Assembly (NCBI RefSeq): GCF_001654615.1
Contig: NZ_LWUD01000022.1
Span: forward strand, 1-35,034
Source of the DNA: Ligilactobacillus aviarius
GTDB taxonomy: Bacteria; Bacillota; Bacilli; Lactobacillales; Lactobacillaceae
Length of the DNA stretch: 35,034 nucleotides
Reading direction: 5' to 3'
Shown one piece after another: positions 1 to 8,122 of the stretch. Both the position numbers and the translations under genes were made by a program. A model generated the notes under the pieces. It saw only the letters and a list, made by a program, of their open reading frames with translations. It searched no databases and was not told the DNA's origin. Within the stretch, counting starts at the first letter, position 1. Each line of letters starts with the position of its first letter.

Positions 1-35
1 AAGCATGCTTAAATAATTAAGCAGATTAAAAGCGA

Positions 36-69
36 AAAGAGGTTGTGATTGATCACAGCCTCTTTTTTT
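36..69 (+). terminator. Rho-independent terminator of an upstream gene outside the window
   Basis: An 11-bp stem (39-49 with 52-62, one G-T pair) is followed by a T run. It carries the TGTGA...TCACA stem found in several other terminators of this window. The gene it ends lies before position 1. Confidence 0.8.
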
Positions 70-104
70 GTTCTTCTTTATCCCCGAATACCTTCATTCG
101 GACG

Positions 105-133
105 TTGAATAATCTAAATTAATCATATAAAAT
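105..133 (+). promoter_or_regulatory. Probable promoter of the LysR gene
   Basis: TTGAAT (105-110), a 17-nt spacer and TAAAAT (128-133) match a sigma-A promoter about 40 nt upstream of the LysR start. A second possible -10 (TATAAG) lies at 139-144. Confidence 0.5.
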
Positions 134-175
134 AGGATTATAAGTATCGTTTATCTCGATGAAGAAGGTTAAATT

Positions 176-1069
176 ATGTTTGATCACAAATTAATCACTT
201 TTTTAACGGTTGCCAAAGTTGGTTCTTACACCAAAGCGGCAGAAGAACTTTACATCAGTCAGCCAGCTGTTTCCCAGCAGCTTAAAAACCTTGAAGAAGA
301 ACTGAACGTAAAGTTATTTACTTACAAGAAACGGAAGCTTCACCTTACTCAATCAGGAAAGCAGCTTCTCTTATTTGTGGAATCGTTGCGTTCCCAAAGT
401 AATAAGTTTAAGGAACATTTACATGCAATTCCGAAAAACAAACGGCCATTGCACCTGGCAGCAACCCAATCATTAACCAACTCAATGTTGCCAGACTTAA
501 TTTCATTCGTAAATGAACGGCATTCTGAAATTATCCTTCACTGCGATGTGATGAATACCAAGGAATGTCTTGATCAACTCCATTCTGGCAAACTTGATTT
601 TGCCCTGGTCGAAGGAAATTTTGATACCGAACAATTTACGGTCCGGCCGTTAATTGACGAACCATTCATTGCCGTTGCATCCCCGAAATTAGGCCTTGAT
701 CCAAATCGGGAATACAAGTTAACGGAATTATTAAACTTCCCGTTGATTTACCGGGAAAGCGGCTCTGGTTCATACGCCATTATGCAGCAAATTTTAGGAA
801 CCCAAAACTTAAAAGTCAGTGATTTTGATCAACGAACTCAAATTAGTAACCCTGAAACCATCAAGCAGGTGCTTGAAATGGGAACCGGGATCAGCTTCAT
901 GTACCGCGGAATCGTTGCCCGGCAGATCCATGAAGGTTCGTTAATGGAAGTTAAACTTCATGCCATTAACATTACCCACCCAATTTACCTGGTATACCTT
1001 AATAACAATTACTTTGAAAAGGAATACTTACAATTGCTTGATGAATGGTTACCAACATATCATGAATAA
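176..1069 (+). CDS. LysR-family transcriptional regulator
   Basis: A 297-residue protein of normal LysR length. An N-terminal winged helix-turn-helix spans about residues 1-60; the recognition region around residues 19-40 (TKAAEELYISQPAVSQQLKN) is typical of the family. A periplasmic-binding-like effector domain follows, from about residue 90 to 290. The ATG is preceded by AGAAGG at a usable distance. The gene is convergent with the decarboxylase gene and separated from it only by a repeat element. LysR proteins usually bind near their own or a neighbouring promoter, so control of the decarboxylase/antiporter pair is possible but only inferred from proximity. The effector is unknown. Confidence 0.9.
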   Translation: MFDHKLITFLTVAKVGSYTKAAEELYISQPAVSQQLKNLEEELNVKLFTYKKRKLHLTQSGKQLLLFVESLRSQSNKFKEHLHAIPKNKRPLHLAATQSLTNSMLPDLISFVNERHSEIILHCDVMNTKECLDQLHSGKLDFALVEGNFDTEQFTVRPLIDEPFIAVASPKLGLDPNREYKLTELLNFPLIYRESGSGSYAIMQQILGTQNLKVSDFDQRTQISNPETIKQVLEMGTGISFMYRGIVARQIHEGSLMEVKLHAINITHPIYLVYLNNNYFEKEYLQLLDEWLPTYHE

Positions 1070-1072
1070 AAT

Positions 1073-1187
1073 AGGTGTGACAAAACAAACGGTCTATGTG
1101 GAAATTCGAAAACCTCCGAATCTTTGCTCCGCGATTCGTTCGCTTTTCTACTTCCACCACGCCCATTTTTACTGTTTTGTCACACCT
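1073..1187 (-). repeat. Dispersed 3'-UTR repeat, copy A (decarboxylase side)
   Basis: Read on the minus strand it starts 7 nt after the decarboxylase stop codon with AGGTGTGACAAAAC, continues with the shared GTGGTGGAAG core, the GAACGAATC/GATTCG hairpin and CGTTTGTTTTG, and fills the convergent gap. In this copy the outer ends form a perfect 15-bp inverted repeat (1073-1087 with 1173-1187). Together with T runs on both sides it can act as a two-way terminator for the LysR and decarboxylase genes. Copies B, C and D lie at 8350, 16239 and 31934. Confidence 0.85.
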
Positions 1188-1194
1188 TCTTTTT

Positions 1195-3309
1195 TTATTC
1201 TTCTTTCAGAACCTCACACTGCACATGGATCTTGCCGTGATCATCTTTTTGATAATAGACTCCTTGAATTTCAGGAACAAAGCCGTCAAACCGTTCCATT
1301 GCGCCAACTAACGTCTTAAAGTAGTCGCAATCGACCTTTTGCCACCGTTCACCCGGGGCCACAATAAAGACGCCCGGAGGATACGGTAACGCACCTTCCA
1401 TTGCGATCCGGCCTTCAACTTCCTCCAGGTCGCACAGTTCACTTTCATTGTGCCGAAATGCGAGGTCCGCGTCAGCCGGCTGCATCTCGTAATCCTGCAT
1501 GTTGGGCTTTTCAAACAATGCCTGTTGCAACTTAAAGGTCTGGTGGGCACGGTAATATGCATGCATTTCATCGCATAATTGCTGAATCGTGTATCCTTGA
1601 TACCGATCAGCATATTCCTGTGCTAATTTTGGTAAAACCTGTTTCAATGGTGCATCGTTTAAGTATAACCGTTCAAATTCCAGCAACGCCGTCATCAACG
1701 CGTCCAAATCACTTGGCGTATCACCAGGGGTCAGCAAGAACAGCAACGAATTCAAGTCGGCTTTAGCCTTTAAGATTTGGTGCTCGGTCAAAAATTCAGC
1801 AACGACTGCTCCCGGAATTCCATTTTCAGTATATTCTTCATGCTTAACATCGATTCCCGGGGTCATGACCGTTAATTTCAACGGATCAATGATGGCTTCC
1901 CCTGAAACGGCCCGCTTAAATCCATGCCAGTTGCTTTCGGATGATAATTGCCAGTATTTCAAATCACTTGCTAATTCATCGGTTGGAATCTCTTCCCAAT
2001 TCCGGCCATCAATCGTTTGCGGAACCAGCGGTCGGAATAGTTTCGATTTTCGAAGCAGCTTTTTGCGCCATTCGATCCCGCGTTTCAAAATATCATTCCA
2101 CCATGCTAAATTACTCTTCCCGCTTGCAATGTACGGGTTAACCGTCATTGACGCGTATAACGGGTAATTATAACTCGAAGTTACATACTTCAAATAAGCA
2201 TTGTTAAAGTGTTTATGATCAACGTACCGCTTTTGGCCTTTAATATGGGCATCCTTCTTCAAAATCTGGGAAGCCGATCCCATTCCGGTTTGTTGTTTAT
2301 GAAGCGATTCGGTTACCAAAATTCCCGGATCATCCGGGCCAAGGTCTTGCGCTAACGGTGACAACGGCTTCATCATTTCAATAAACTGTTCAAAGCCGCC
2401 CCATGCACAGTCAAACAAAACGTAATCACATAGCTTCCCGATTCGTTCAAGCATCCACTTTGCGTTGTAAAAAACGCCATCATACGTTTCAGCTTGAATA
2501 ACTGCCATCCGGAATGGGCGCTTCTGCGCAGCCTTGTCCGGATCAACCTTCGCAGCTTCCTTGCGTAATCTTTCCTCCGTTAAAAATTGCGGATCCATTT
2601 CACCAATCAAGCCCAAGGCGTTGCGATCGGTTGGAATATACACCGGTTTGGCGCCATTCATAATCAAAGCTCCATTATAAAGTGACTTGTGATTATTCCG
2701 GTCAAATAAAACTAAATCACCGGGCCGTAAAACCGCGCTTGCGCAAATATCATTCGATCCCGTTGTTCCGTTCGGACAAAAATATGCTTTATCTGCATGG
2801 TAAACCTCTGCAGTTTTTTGTTCAGCCTCTAATGGTGAGCCCGCATGCGTCATCGTATCGCCTAATTCCGCAACTGTATCACTTGTATCAGCATATAGCA
2901 TATTTTCGCCAAAGAACCGGTTAAAAACAACTCCGGCTGGATGATTTTCATTGTATCTTCCATTATGATGTCCGGGAGTCGTAAAGCTGATTGGCCGGCG
3001 ATCCGCAAATTCAACTAGGTCAGTTAAGAATCGCGGAACCATTTTCTTTTCATATTGCAGTGCCGCAGCATCAATTTCCCGGGTAATATCAACAGCCGGT
3101 TGCGTAATATCAACCTTCACAACTGGAATATCCAGCATTGATTTAGCTTGGACAGCCGTTGCAAGCCGCATTTCATCCTCACTTTCAGCACTGACAACCA
3201 TGGCAGCTAATTCAGCCCCTTTAAGCGTTGAAGCAAGTTCAACGACTGGCCATTGCTTTGAAACATACTGCATCAAACTCTTCGGCGCAGCAATTTTCAA
3301 AATTTTCAT
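1195..3309 (-). CDS. Pyridoxal-phosphate-dependent Orn/Lys/Arg decarboxylase, probably ornithine decarboxylase
   Basis: 704 residues, the size of the inducible prokaryotic group III decarboxylases such as the ornithine decarboxylase of Lactobacillus 30a. The N-terminal 'wing' domain covers about residues 1-90. The PLP core carries TTGSN-like GTTGSN near residue 181-186, the ring-nitrogen aspartate in FDCAW (D300) and the Schiff-base lysine in SLHK (K338). A small C-terminal domain ends the protein. The reaction removes CO2 from a basic amino acid, uses up a cytosolic proton and yields an amine (putrescine from ornithine). Next to a divergent APC exchanger, this forms an acid-resistance and proton-motive-force pair. 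The choice of ornithine over lysine rests on overall resemblance and is not certain. The start ATG has only a weak AAGAG site. Confidence 0.85.
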   Translation of the reverse strand: MKILKIAAPKSLMQYVSKQWPVVELASTLKGAELAAMVVSAESEDEMRLATAVQAKSMLDIPVVKVDITQPAVDITREIDAAALQYEKKMVPRFLTDLVEFADRRPISFTTPGHHNGRYNENHPAGVVFNRFFGENMLYADTSDTVAELGDTMTHAGSPLEAEQKTAEVYHADKAYFCPNGTTGSNDICASAVLRPGDLVLFDRNNHKSLYNGALIMNGAKPVYIPTDRNALGLIGEMDPQFLTEERLRKEAAKVDPDKAAQKRPFRMAVIQAETYDGVFYNAKWMLERIGKLCDYVLFDCAWGGFEQFIEMMKPLSPLAQDLGPDDPGILVTESLHKQQTGMGSASQILKKDAHIKGQKRYVDHKHFNNAYLKYVTSSYNYPLYASMTVNPYIASGKSNLAWWNDILKRGIEWRKKLLRKSKLFRPLVPQTIDGRNWEEIPTDELASDLKYWQLSSESNWHGFKRAVSGEAIIDPLKLTVMTPGIDVKHEEYTENGIPGAVVAEFLTEHQILKAKADLNSLLFLLTPGDTPSDLDALMTALLEFERLYLNDAPLKQVLPKLAQEYADRYQGYTIQQLCDEMHAYYRAHQTFKLQQALFEKPNMQDYEMQPADADLAFRHNESELCDLEEVEGRIAMEGALPYPPGVFIVAPGERWQKVDCDYFKTLVGAMERFDGFVPEIQGVYYQKDDHGKIHVQCEVLKEE

Positions 3310-3416
3310 TTTCGATCACTCTTTTTCTGAAAAAATCTTTCATAAACATTGTTTTTGAATTACACTATTAAAGGTACATCTTTTTTCATATCTAGTATAA
3401 CAATAGGAGGAATAAA
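3310..3416. promoter_or_regulatory. Divergent regulatory region of the decarboxylase and antiporter genes
   Basis: 107 bp between the two divergent units. It contains the dyad TGAAA-N5-TTTCA (3328-3342), whose T-N11-A form resembles a LysR box, and a TATAAC at 3396-3401. No convincing -35/-10 pair is visible on either strand. An operator role for the dyad is inferred. Confidence 0.35.
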
Positions 3417-3479
3417 ATGCAGTATAATGCTGGTTTTAGCTGGAATAAAGCTCCGGGCAATTCATCCATTACCGAATAA
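3417..3479 (+). CDS. Short ORF (20 residues), candidate leader peptide of the antiporter gene
   Basis: The peptide MQYNAGFSWNKAPGNSSITE starts 6 nt after a consensus AGGAGG (3405-3410), a stronger site than the GAGAGGG serving the antiporter. The stop lies 29 nt before the antiporter ATG. It has no signal peptide and no run of one amino acid that would suggest classical attenuation. The position recalls SpeFL, the ornithine-sensing leader of enterobacterial speF–potE, but there is no sequence similarity. It may act by translational coupling, by ligand-dependent stalling, or be a stand-alone small protein. Translation is likely; the role is unknown. Confidence 0.6.
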   Translation: MQYNAGFSWNKAPGNSSITE

Positions 3480-3508
3480 AATTTAACAAAGAGAGGGAAT
3501 TTCGATTT

Positions 3509-4960
3509 ATGGATGATTTAGCACCGAAAAAACATTATATGAGTTGGCCAGTAATTGCCCTACTGGACTTCGTTACAATCATTAGTTTTGAAAATATTTT
3601 CTATCCATTTCAAAACCAAGGGCTTTCAGTTGTTGTTTCATGGATTTTCTTACTTTTCTCGTACGTTATCCCTTATGCTTTGATCGCAACTCAATTGGGA
3701 TTAACTTTCGGCGGTGAAGAAGCCGGGGGCCTTGCTTCCTGGATTCGCCGTGGGACCCACAGCGATCTGTTCGGATATGTTACGTCATGGATGTATTGGA
3801 CCCAAACGATCCCGTACCTGGTTGACGTTTCAAACTCCGTTGTTGTTTCAATCAGTTGGATCATTTTAGGAAACGCAACCTTGAACCAACACATGTCAAC
3901 AACAACCTTTGGATTAATGACGTTCATTATTATCCTATTGTTCATCATTTTCGAAAACAAAGTTAAAAACTCATTGGAAATTTTGTCGATCATCGGCGGG
4001 GGTGCCATGTTCTTGATTTCAATGCTGTTCGTCTTCATGACAGTTTGGGCACTTGCACACGGCGCACACATCGCAACCCACTTCAGCTGGAGTGCATTCA
4101 AGCCAAGCTTTAGTCTGCACTACTTCTCAACGACCGGGCTTTTGATTTTCGCAATGTCCGGGGCTGAATTGGCTGCACCATATATCAGCCGCTTGAAAAA
4201 CCCACGTAAAGATTTCCATAAAGCAATGTGGGCATTAGCATTAATGACCGCCTTCTTAACGATCTTTGGGACATTAGCATTGGCCGTCTTCTTCAACGCC
4301 AACCACATTCCATCAGACTTTAAGATGAACGGTCCATACTATGCTTTCCGGCTTCTCGGAGAACAATGCGGCATGGGCAAGACCTTGATGTATGTCTTCG
4401 CCTTCGTTCAACTCTTCTTCATGCTGGCTCAATTAGCGATCTTAATTGATGCTGCCAGTCGGGTATTCGCAAGTGATACGGCTTCGAAATACATGCCAAG
4501 CTGGTTAACAAAAACCAACAAGAATGGCCGGCCAGTTAACAGTTACATCTTAACTGCTGGAATCAGTTTATTGATCTTGCTCTTGAGTGGAACATTACCA
4601 AGTATCAACTCAATTTACAACTGGTTATTGAACCTGAACGGAATCGTTTCACCATACAAGACCGCCCTTGTCTTCGTCGCATTCATTGCCATTCGCTGGC
4701 ACGAGGACGAATTCAAGTCCGACTACGTTTACATTAAGAACCGGAAAGGCGCCCTTGCAATGGGTTGGTGGTGCTTCATCTTCACGTTTGTATGTGCCAC
4801 CCTTGGATTCATTCCGCAAAACGCTAACCCAGGAACCGCTTCATTCAATCACCAATTGATCATGAACTTCCTGACCGTTGGCTTCCTGATCGTTCTTGGA
4901 TTCTTACTTCCTGCATTGCGGAAACTTGAAGTTAAACGTAAAGGATTAAAAGAAGAATAA
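3509..4960 (+). CDS. APC-family amino acid permease, probable amino acid/amine antiporter
   Basis: 483 residues with about twelve hydrophobic membrane segments and a short polar C-terminus (KRKGLKEE). The glycine-rich FGGEEAGGLASWI stretch between the second and third helices is typical of APC transporters. It lies divergently from the decarboxylase gene. In other lactic acid bacteria such pairs exchange the external amino acid for the decarboxylation product, so ornithine/putrescine exchange is the likely role here. Substrate cannot be read from the sequence, and related glutamate/GABA-type exchangers are alternatives. Translation may depend on the 20-codon ORF just upstream. A strong terminator follows. 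Confidence 0.8.
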   Translation: MDDLAPKKHYMSWPVIALLDFVTIISFENIFYPFQNQGLSVVVSWIFLLFSYVIPYALIATQLGLTFGGEEAGGLASWIRRGTHSDLFGYVTSWMYWTQTIPYLVDVSNSVVVSISWIILGNATLNQHMSTTTFGLMTFIIILLFIIFENKVKNSLEILSIIGGGAMFLISMLFVFMTVWALAHGAHIATHFSWSAFKPSFSLHYFSTTGLLIFAMSGAELAAPYISRLKNPRKDFHKAMWALALMTAFLTIFGTLALAVFFNANHIPSDFKMNGPYYAFRLLGEQCGMGKTLMYVFAFVQLFFMLAQLAILIDAASRVFASDTASKYMPSWLTKTNKNGRPVNSYILTAGISLLILLLSGTLPSINSIYNWLLNLNGIVSPYKTALVFVAFIAIRWHEDEFKSDYVYIKNRKGALAMGWWCFIFTFVCATLGFIPQNANPGTASFNHQLIMNFLTVGFLIVLGFLLPALRKLEVKRKGLKEE

Positions 4961-4964
4961 AATT

Positions 4965-4996
4965 AAAATCCATGGTTAAAGCCATGGATTTTTTGT
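4965..4996 (+). terminator. Terminator of the antiporter gene
   Basis: Perfect stem AAATCCATGG / CCATGGATTT (4966-4975 with 4982-4991) followed by six T. Confidence 0.9.
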
Positions 4997-5014
4997 TTAC
5001 TTTATTTAATATCA

Positions 5015-5057
5015 ATTAAAAAGCCCGCAGGAACCAATTTCGTTCCTGCGAGCTTTA
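5015..5057 (-). terminator. Terminator of the mntH–usp operon
   Basis: On the minus strand a stem containing CGCAGGAAC (about 13 bp with one mismatch) is followed by TTTTTT. It faces the antiporter terminator. Confidence 0.85.
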
Positions 5058-5073
5058 TTTGAATATATTTACC

Positions 5074-5514
5074 TTACCGGACAACTAAAACTGAAATTGG
5101 CGAGTATTTTGCCATATAAGCGGCTTGTGAACCAAAGTACTTTTCAAGGCCTTCTTTGGCCAACGCCCCAATGACAAGTAAGTCAGGGTTAACTTGGGGA
5201 ATCACCTTTTTGATGATCGTTTCCCCGGCATCGCCTTCCGCAATTACCGTTTTAACCTTCTTAACTCCTGCTTCAAGGGCAATCTTCCGGTAGTCTTCAA
5301 TGTGTTTCTTTAACTTTTCAACTTGTTGGCGCATGTAGTCGGCATCCAACACTTGATAAACATTCATTTCATCTTTTTCAAGGATCGATGTGATGTATAA
5401 GGTGGCATCGAGTTCCTTTGCCCGTTGCATTGCAACCCGGAAAGCGAGTTGCGCGTCATCCGAATCATCGACCCCGACTAAGATTCGTTTGATATTTTTA
5501 ATTTTTTCAGCCAT
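5074..5514 (-). CDS. Universal stress protein, UspA family
   Basis: 146 residues, one Usp domain. The N-terminal strand KRILVGVDDSDDAQLAF carries the usual nucleotide-facing aspartates. The C-terminal P-loop-like motif is degenerate: GALAKEGLEKYFGS lacks the second glycine and has one residue fewer than the G-x2-G-x9-G-S/T signature of ATP-binding Usp proteins, so it may not bind ATP. It starts 12 nt after the mntH stop, with GAGGGG as ribosome binding site, so it is co-transcribed with the manganese transporter. Such mntH–usp pairing suggests a role in manganese or acid stress, but this is inference. Confidence 0.9.
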   Translation of the reverse strand: MAEKIKNIKRILVGVDDSDDAQLAFRVAMQRAKELDATLYITSILEKDEMNVYQVLDADYMRQQVEKLKKHIEDYRKIALEAGVKKVKTVIAEGDAGETIIKKVIPQVNPDLLVIGALAKEGLEKYFGSQAAYMAKYSPISVLVVR

Positions 5515-5526
5515 TCTTTTTCCCCT

Positions 5527-7080
5527 CTACTTTTCGTTTGCCTGTGACCGTCTGATTCGCCGGTTGCTTGCCCATAATTCAGCAATTACCCAGATCAGCA
5601 AAAGAACGATCAACGTTCCAATAATATCTGCACTAATGTGACCTAACCAAACCTGGTGCGGTGTTGGGTTATCACTGAAGAAGGCTGTCATTTGATCCGG
5701 CAGGCCTTGAAGGTTTAAGAAAATCAAGGCAACAACTGAAATCCAGCCGGCAATCTTAACCCATAAACTGTTCCGGAACTGCCCCATTTCGGTTTTACTG
5801 TTCGTCAGCATCAATAATGGAACCATTGAAAATGGTAATGCTAATGACAAGAAGACCTGGGAGTTGATCATCAAGTTATTGATCGCAATGTGTTGATGAG
5901 TAACTGATTCGCCACTCGTCGTCATTACGCAAAGGATAACCGGAACAACTGATAATAACCGTGTTACTAACCGCCGGGCCCATAATGGCATCCGCATGTG
6001 AACGAAACCTTCCATGATAACCTGGCCGGTCAACGTTCCCGTAATGGTTGAATTTTGACCTGAAGCTAATAATGCAACCGCGAATAACGTTGACAAAATT
6101 CCCGTGCGAGCAACTGACGCTAAAATATGATTATGTAACAAACTTGGACTATTTAATGCATTGAATAAACCAAAGAATGATGTATCCTTAACTGCACCTG
6201 ACTTGAAAACCGCAACCCCCATGATCAAGAGCAATGCATTTACGAAGAATGCAGCGGTTAATTGAATGTTTGAGTCCCATGTTGTAAACTTGATCGTCCG
6301 CTTGATGTCTTCATCGCTTGCGTGGTCAAGTTCACGGGTTTGTGAAATTGATGAGTGGAGATACAAGTTGTGCGGCATAACGGTTGCCCCGATGATTCCC
6401 AAAGCACCGGTCAATGGCGTTTCCCCGTTGATTGACGGATGACTTGCCATTACGCCTGCACTTGGAATCAATCCTTTAATTGCAGCTCCCCAGTTTGGAT
6501 CTGATAAGATTACTTCATATGCAAAGACAAAAAGGATTACACAAATTAAACAAACAACGATTGCTTCAATTTTACGGAATCCAATTTTAGCAAGTAACAA
6601 AAGAAGTAAAACGTCGAATACGGTAATAAAGACCGCGATCATTAACGGAATATGGAAAAGCAGATTCAACGCAATCGCTGCCCCAATAACTTCCGCAATA
6701 TCCGTTGCCATGATCGCCATTTCGGTCAGCAGCCATAAGATGATTCCAAGAGTCCGACTTGTGCGTGCCCGAATCGCTTGTGCAAGGTCCATTTGGGTTA
6801 CAATTCCCAATTTAGCTGCCATGTATTGCAAAAGCATCGCAATCAAACTTGACAGCAAGATAATTGACATCAGCAAGTATTGGAAGTTTTGCCCTCCAGT
6901 AATTGATGTTGCCCAGTTACCGGGATCCATGTAGCCAACCGCAACAAGTGCACCTGGTCCGGAATATGCTAGTAAGGTTCGCCAGAATCCTTTTCCCTTT
7001 GGAACATGAACGGTTCCGTTGATTTCTTCCAACGACTTCCCGTTCGCATACTCGATAAGATGATGTTTTTCTTCAGCCAT
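5527..7080 (-). CDS. mntH: Nramp-family proton-coupled Mn2+ transporter MntH
   Basis: Start chosen at 7080 (MAEEKHHLIEY), giving 517 residues, because AAAGGG lies 8 nt upstream; the in-frame ATG at 7101 has no ribosome binding site. About eleven membrane helices. The metal-binding motifs are intact: DPGNW at residues 52-56 (helix 1) and A-T-V-M-P-H-N at 232-238 (helix 6), with the methionine and asparagine typical of bacterial Mn2+ importers. It drives uptake of Mn2+ with protons; lactobacilli accumulate manganese as an oxidative-stress defence. First gene of a two-gene operon with usp. The promoter region carries a 13-bp dyad that may be a metal-regulator site. Confidence 0.93.
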   Translation of the reverse strand: MAEEKHHLIEYANGKSLEEINGTVHVPKGKGFWRTLLAYSGPGALVAVGYMDPGNWATSITGGQNFQYLLMSIILLSSLIAMLLQYMAAKLGIVTQMDLAQAIRARTSRTLGIILWLLTEMAIMATDIAEVIGAAIALNLLFHIPLMIAVFITVFDVLLLLLLAKIGFRKIEAIVVCLICVILFVFAYEVILSDPNWGAAIKGLIPSAGVMASHPSINGETPLTGALGIIGATVMPHNLYLHSSISQTRELDHASDEDIKRTIKFTTWDSNIQLTAAFFVNALLLIMGVAVFKSGAVKDTSFFGLFNALNSPSLLHNHILASVARTGILSTLFAVALLASGQNSTITGTLTGQVIMEGFVHMRMPLWARRLVTRLLSVVPVILCVMTTSGESVTHQHIAINNLMINSQVFLSLALPFSMVPLLMLTNSKTEMGQFRNSLWVKIAGWISVVALIFLNLQGLPDQMTAFFSDNPTPHQVWLGHISADIIGTLIVLLLIWVIAELWASNRRIRRSQANEK

Positions 7081-7195
7081 CTTCTTCACCCTTTCCCTCA
7101 TATTTTACAATTATATGGTATATAAAACCAAAAGTTTTGGCAAGCCTAACTTTTTCAAATTTCAGCCTGTTCGCCTAACTTACTACCGATTATCC
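7081..7195 (-). promoter_or_regulatory. Promoter region of mntH–usp with dyad and repeated GCCTAACTT
   Basis: On the minus strand a TATAAT (7110-7115) lies about 30 nt before the chosen start. Upstream are the perfect dyad CCAAAAGTTTTGG (7128-7140) and two direct copies of GCCTAACTT (7144-7152, 7173-7181). No good -35 at 16-18 nt is visible. Either motif could bind an MntR-type repressor; this is inference. Confidence 0.4.
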
Positions 7196-7675
7196 TTATT
7201 TATGATACGGTGCTCCAGCATTGATCATAAATGCCCGGTAAATCTGTTCGGTCAAAACCAGCCGCATTAATTGGTGCGGCATCGTAAATCGGCCGAACGA
7301 AATTTGAGTATTTGCGCGCTTCAACACTGCCGGTGATAATCCTAACGAACCGCCGATCACAAACGTAATGTCGCTTGTGCCGTAGGTCGTTAAGTCTTTA
7401 ATTTCTTCCGCAAATTTTTCGGAAGTCCGTTCCTTTCCCAGAATCGCCAGCGCATAAACGTATTCCTTATCCTTGATCTTTGACAAGATCCGTTCGCCTT
7501 CGATTTCTTTGACCTTTTCCATTTCGGCATCACTCAATTTTTCCGGCGCCTTTTCATCCGGGACCTCAACAATTTGAAACTTGCAGAATTTGCTTAACCG
7601 TTTTGCATACTCTGCAATCCCTTGTTTAAAGTACTTTTCCTTTAATTTACCAACACAGACAATTTTGATATTCAA
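7196..7675 (-). CDS. rlmH: 23S rRNA pseudouridine1915 N3-methyltransferase RlmH
   Basis: 159 residues, the exact family length. A SPOUT-class trefoil-knot enzyme that methylates m3Psi1915 in helix 69 of 23S rRNA using S-adenosylmethionine. Visible motifs: [10 protein letters not shown] around 105-114 (cofactor loop) and [16 protein letters not shown] around 134-149, ending in the conserved GAPYHK. The start is TTG with only a distant AAAAGAG upstream, so initiation is weak or the upstream DnaA-box DNA is part of its control region. In streptococci and staphylococci this gene lies next to the chromosome origin. Confidence 0.95.
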   Translation of the reverse strand: MNIKIVCVGKLKEKYFKQGIAEYAKRLSKFCKFQIVEVPDEKAPEKLSDAEMEKVKEIEGERILSKIKDKEYVYALAILGKERTSEKFAEEIKDLTTYGTSDITFVIGGSLGLSPAVLKRANTQISFGRFTMPHQLMRLVLTEQIYRAFMINAGAPYHK

Positions 7676-7688
7676 TGGTTATCGACTC

Positions 7689-7981
7689 TTTTCCACAAAG
7701 TTATCCACATATCCACAATTTGCAAATCAATATCTTGTACGAACAAAAATTCGCCCCCATATTTAGAATTCAAAATTTTCTTCATCCACAACTTTGATTC
7801 TGTATTAATTTCTTTTAATCGGCGTGAAACACTTTAACAAATCCTTATTTTAAAGCAAGTTCCACGCATTAAAACAATCTAATTCTGACAGTTTTGCACA
7901 GCTGTTCACAACTTTGTGGATAACTTTAAGAATTTTCCTGTGCGTTTCCCACACGAATTTTGGGGACAAATTGGGGATAAC
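7689..7981. other. DnaA-box cluster in the rlmH upstream region
   Basis: Exact or near matches to TTWTNCACA: TTTTCCACA (7689-7697), TTATCCACA (7701-7709), ATATCCACA (7709-7717), TCATCCACA (7782-7790), TTTTGCACA (7892-7900), TTATCCACA on the minus strand (7915-7923), TTTCCCACA (7945-7953) and TTATCCCCA on the minus strand (about 7972-7980). AT-rich DNA lies between the two groups. No gene fits in 7676-8104. It may be a DnaA-binding titration or regulatory site; a replication origin is less likely without dnaA nearby. Confidence 0.65.
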
Positions 7982-8019
7982 TTTCGTTTTGCTGGTTAAA
8001 TTATACGCATTTTTCAACC

Positions 8020-8062
8020 CGTCGCGCAACTTTTACCATTTCGGGCCCGAACAAACGCGACG
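8020..8062. repeat. GC-rich nested palindrome
   Basis: Perfect 12-bp palindrome TTCGGGCCCGAA (8040-8051) inside an outer perfect inverted repeat CGTCGCG (8020-8026) / CGCGACG (8056-8062). It lies just before a promoter, in otherwise AT-rich DNA. Function unknown; possibly an operator or a cruciform-forming site. Confidence 0.6.
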
Positions 8063-8072
8063 CCAAGTATTT

Positions 8073-8100
8073 TTGCTTAACAGCATTAATCCCTTATAAT
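8073..8100 (+). promoter_or_regulatory. Promoter of the zinc-ribbon gene
   Basis: TTGCTT (8073-8078), 16-nt spacer, TATAAT (8095-8100). The transcript would start close to the ribosome binding site. Confidence 0.7.
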
Positions 8101-8122
8101 ATAGGTGAAAGAAGGCTTTCAG

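Noticed and set aside
960-1319. ORFs of 119 and 71 codons over the LysR–decarboxylase gap
   Set aside because: They run through repeat copy A and the ends of two real genes, have no ribosome binding site, and overlap coding sequence on the other strand.
7689-7981. Calling the DnaA-box cluster the replication origin
   Set aside because: dnaA and dnaN are absent, and wal and mnm genes all point towards lower coordinates, which suggests that the origin lies beyond the high-coordinate end.
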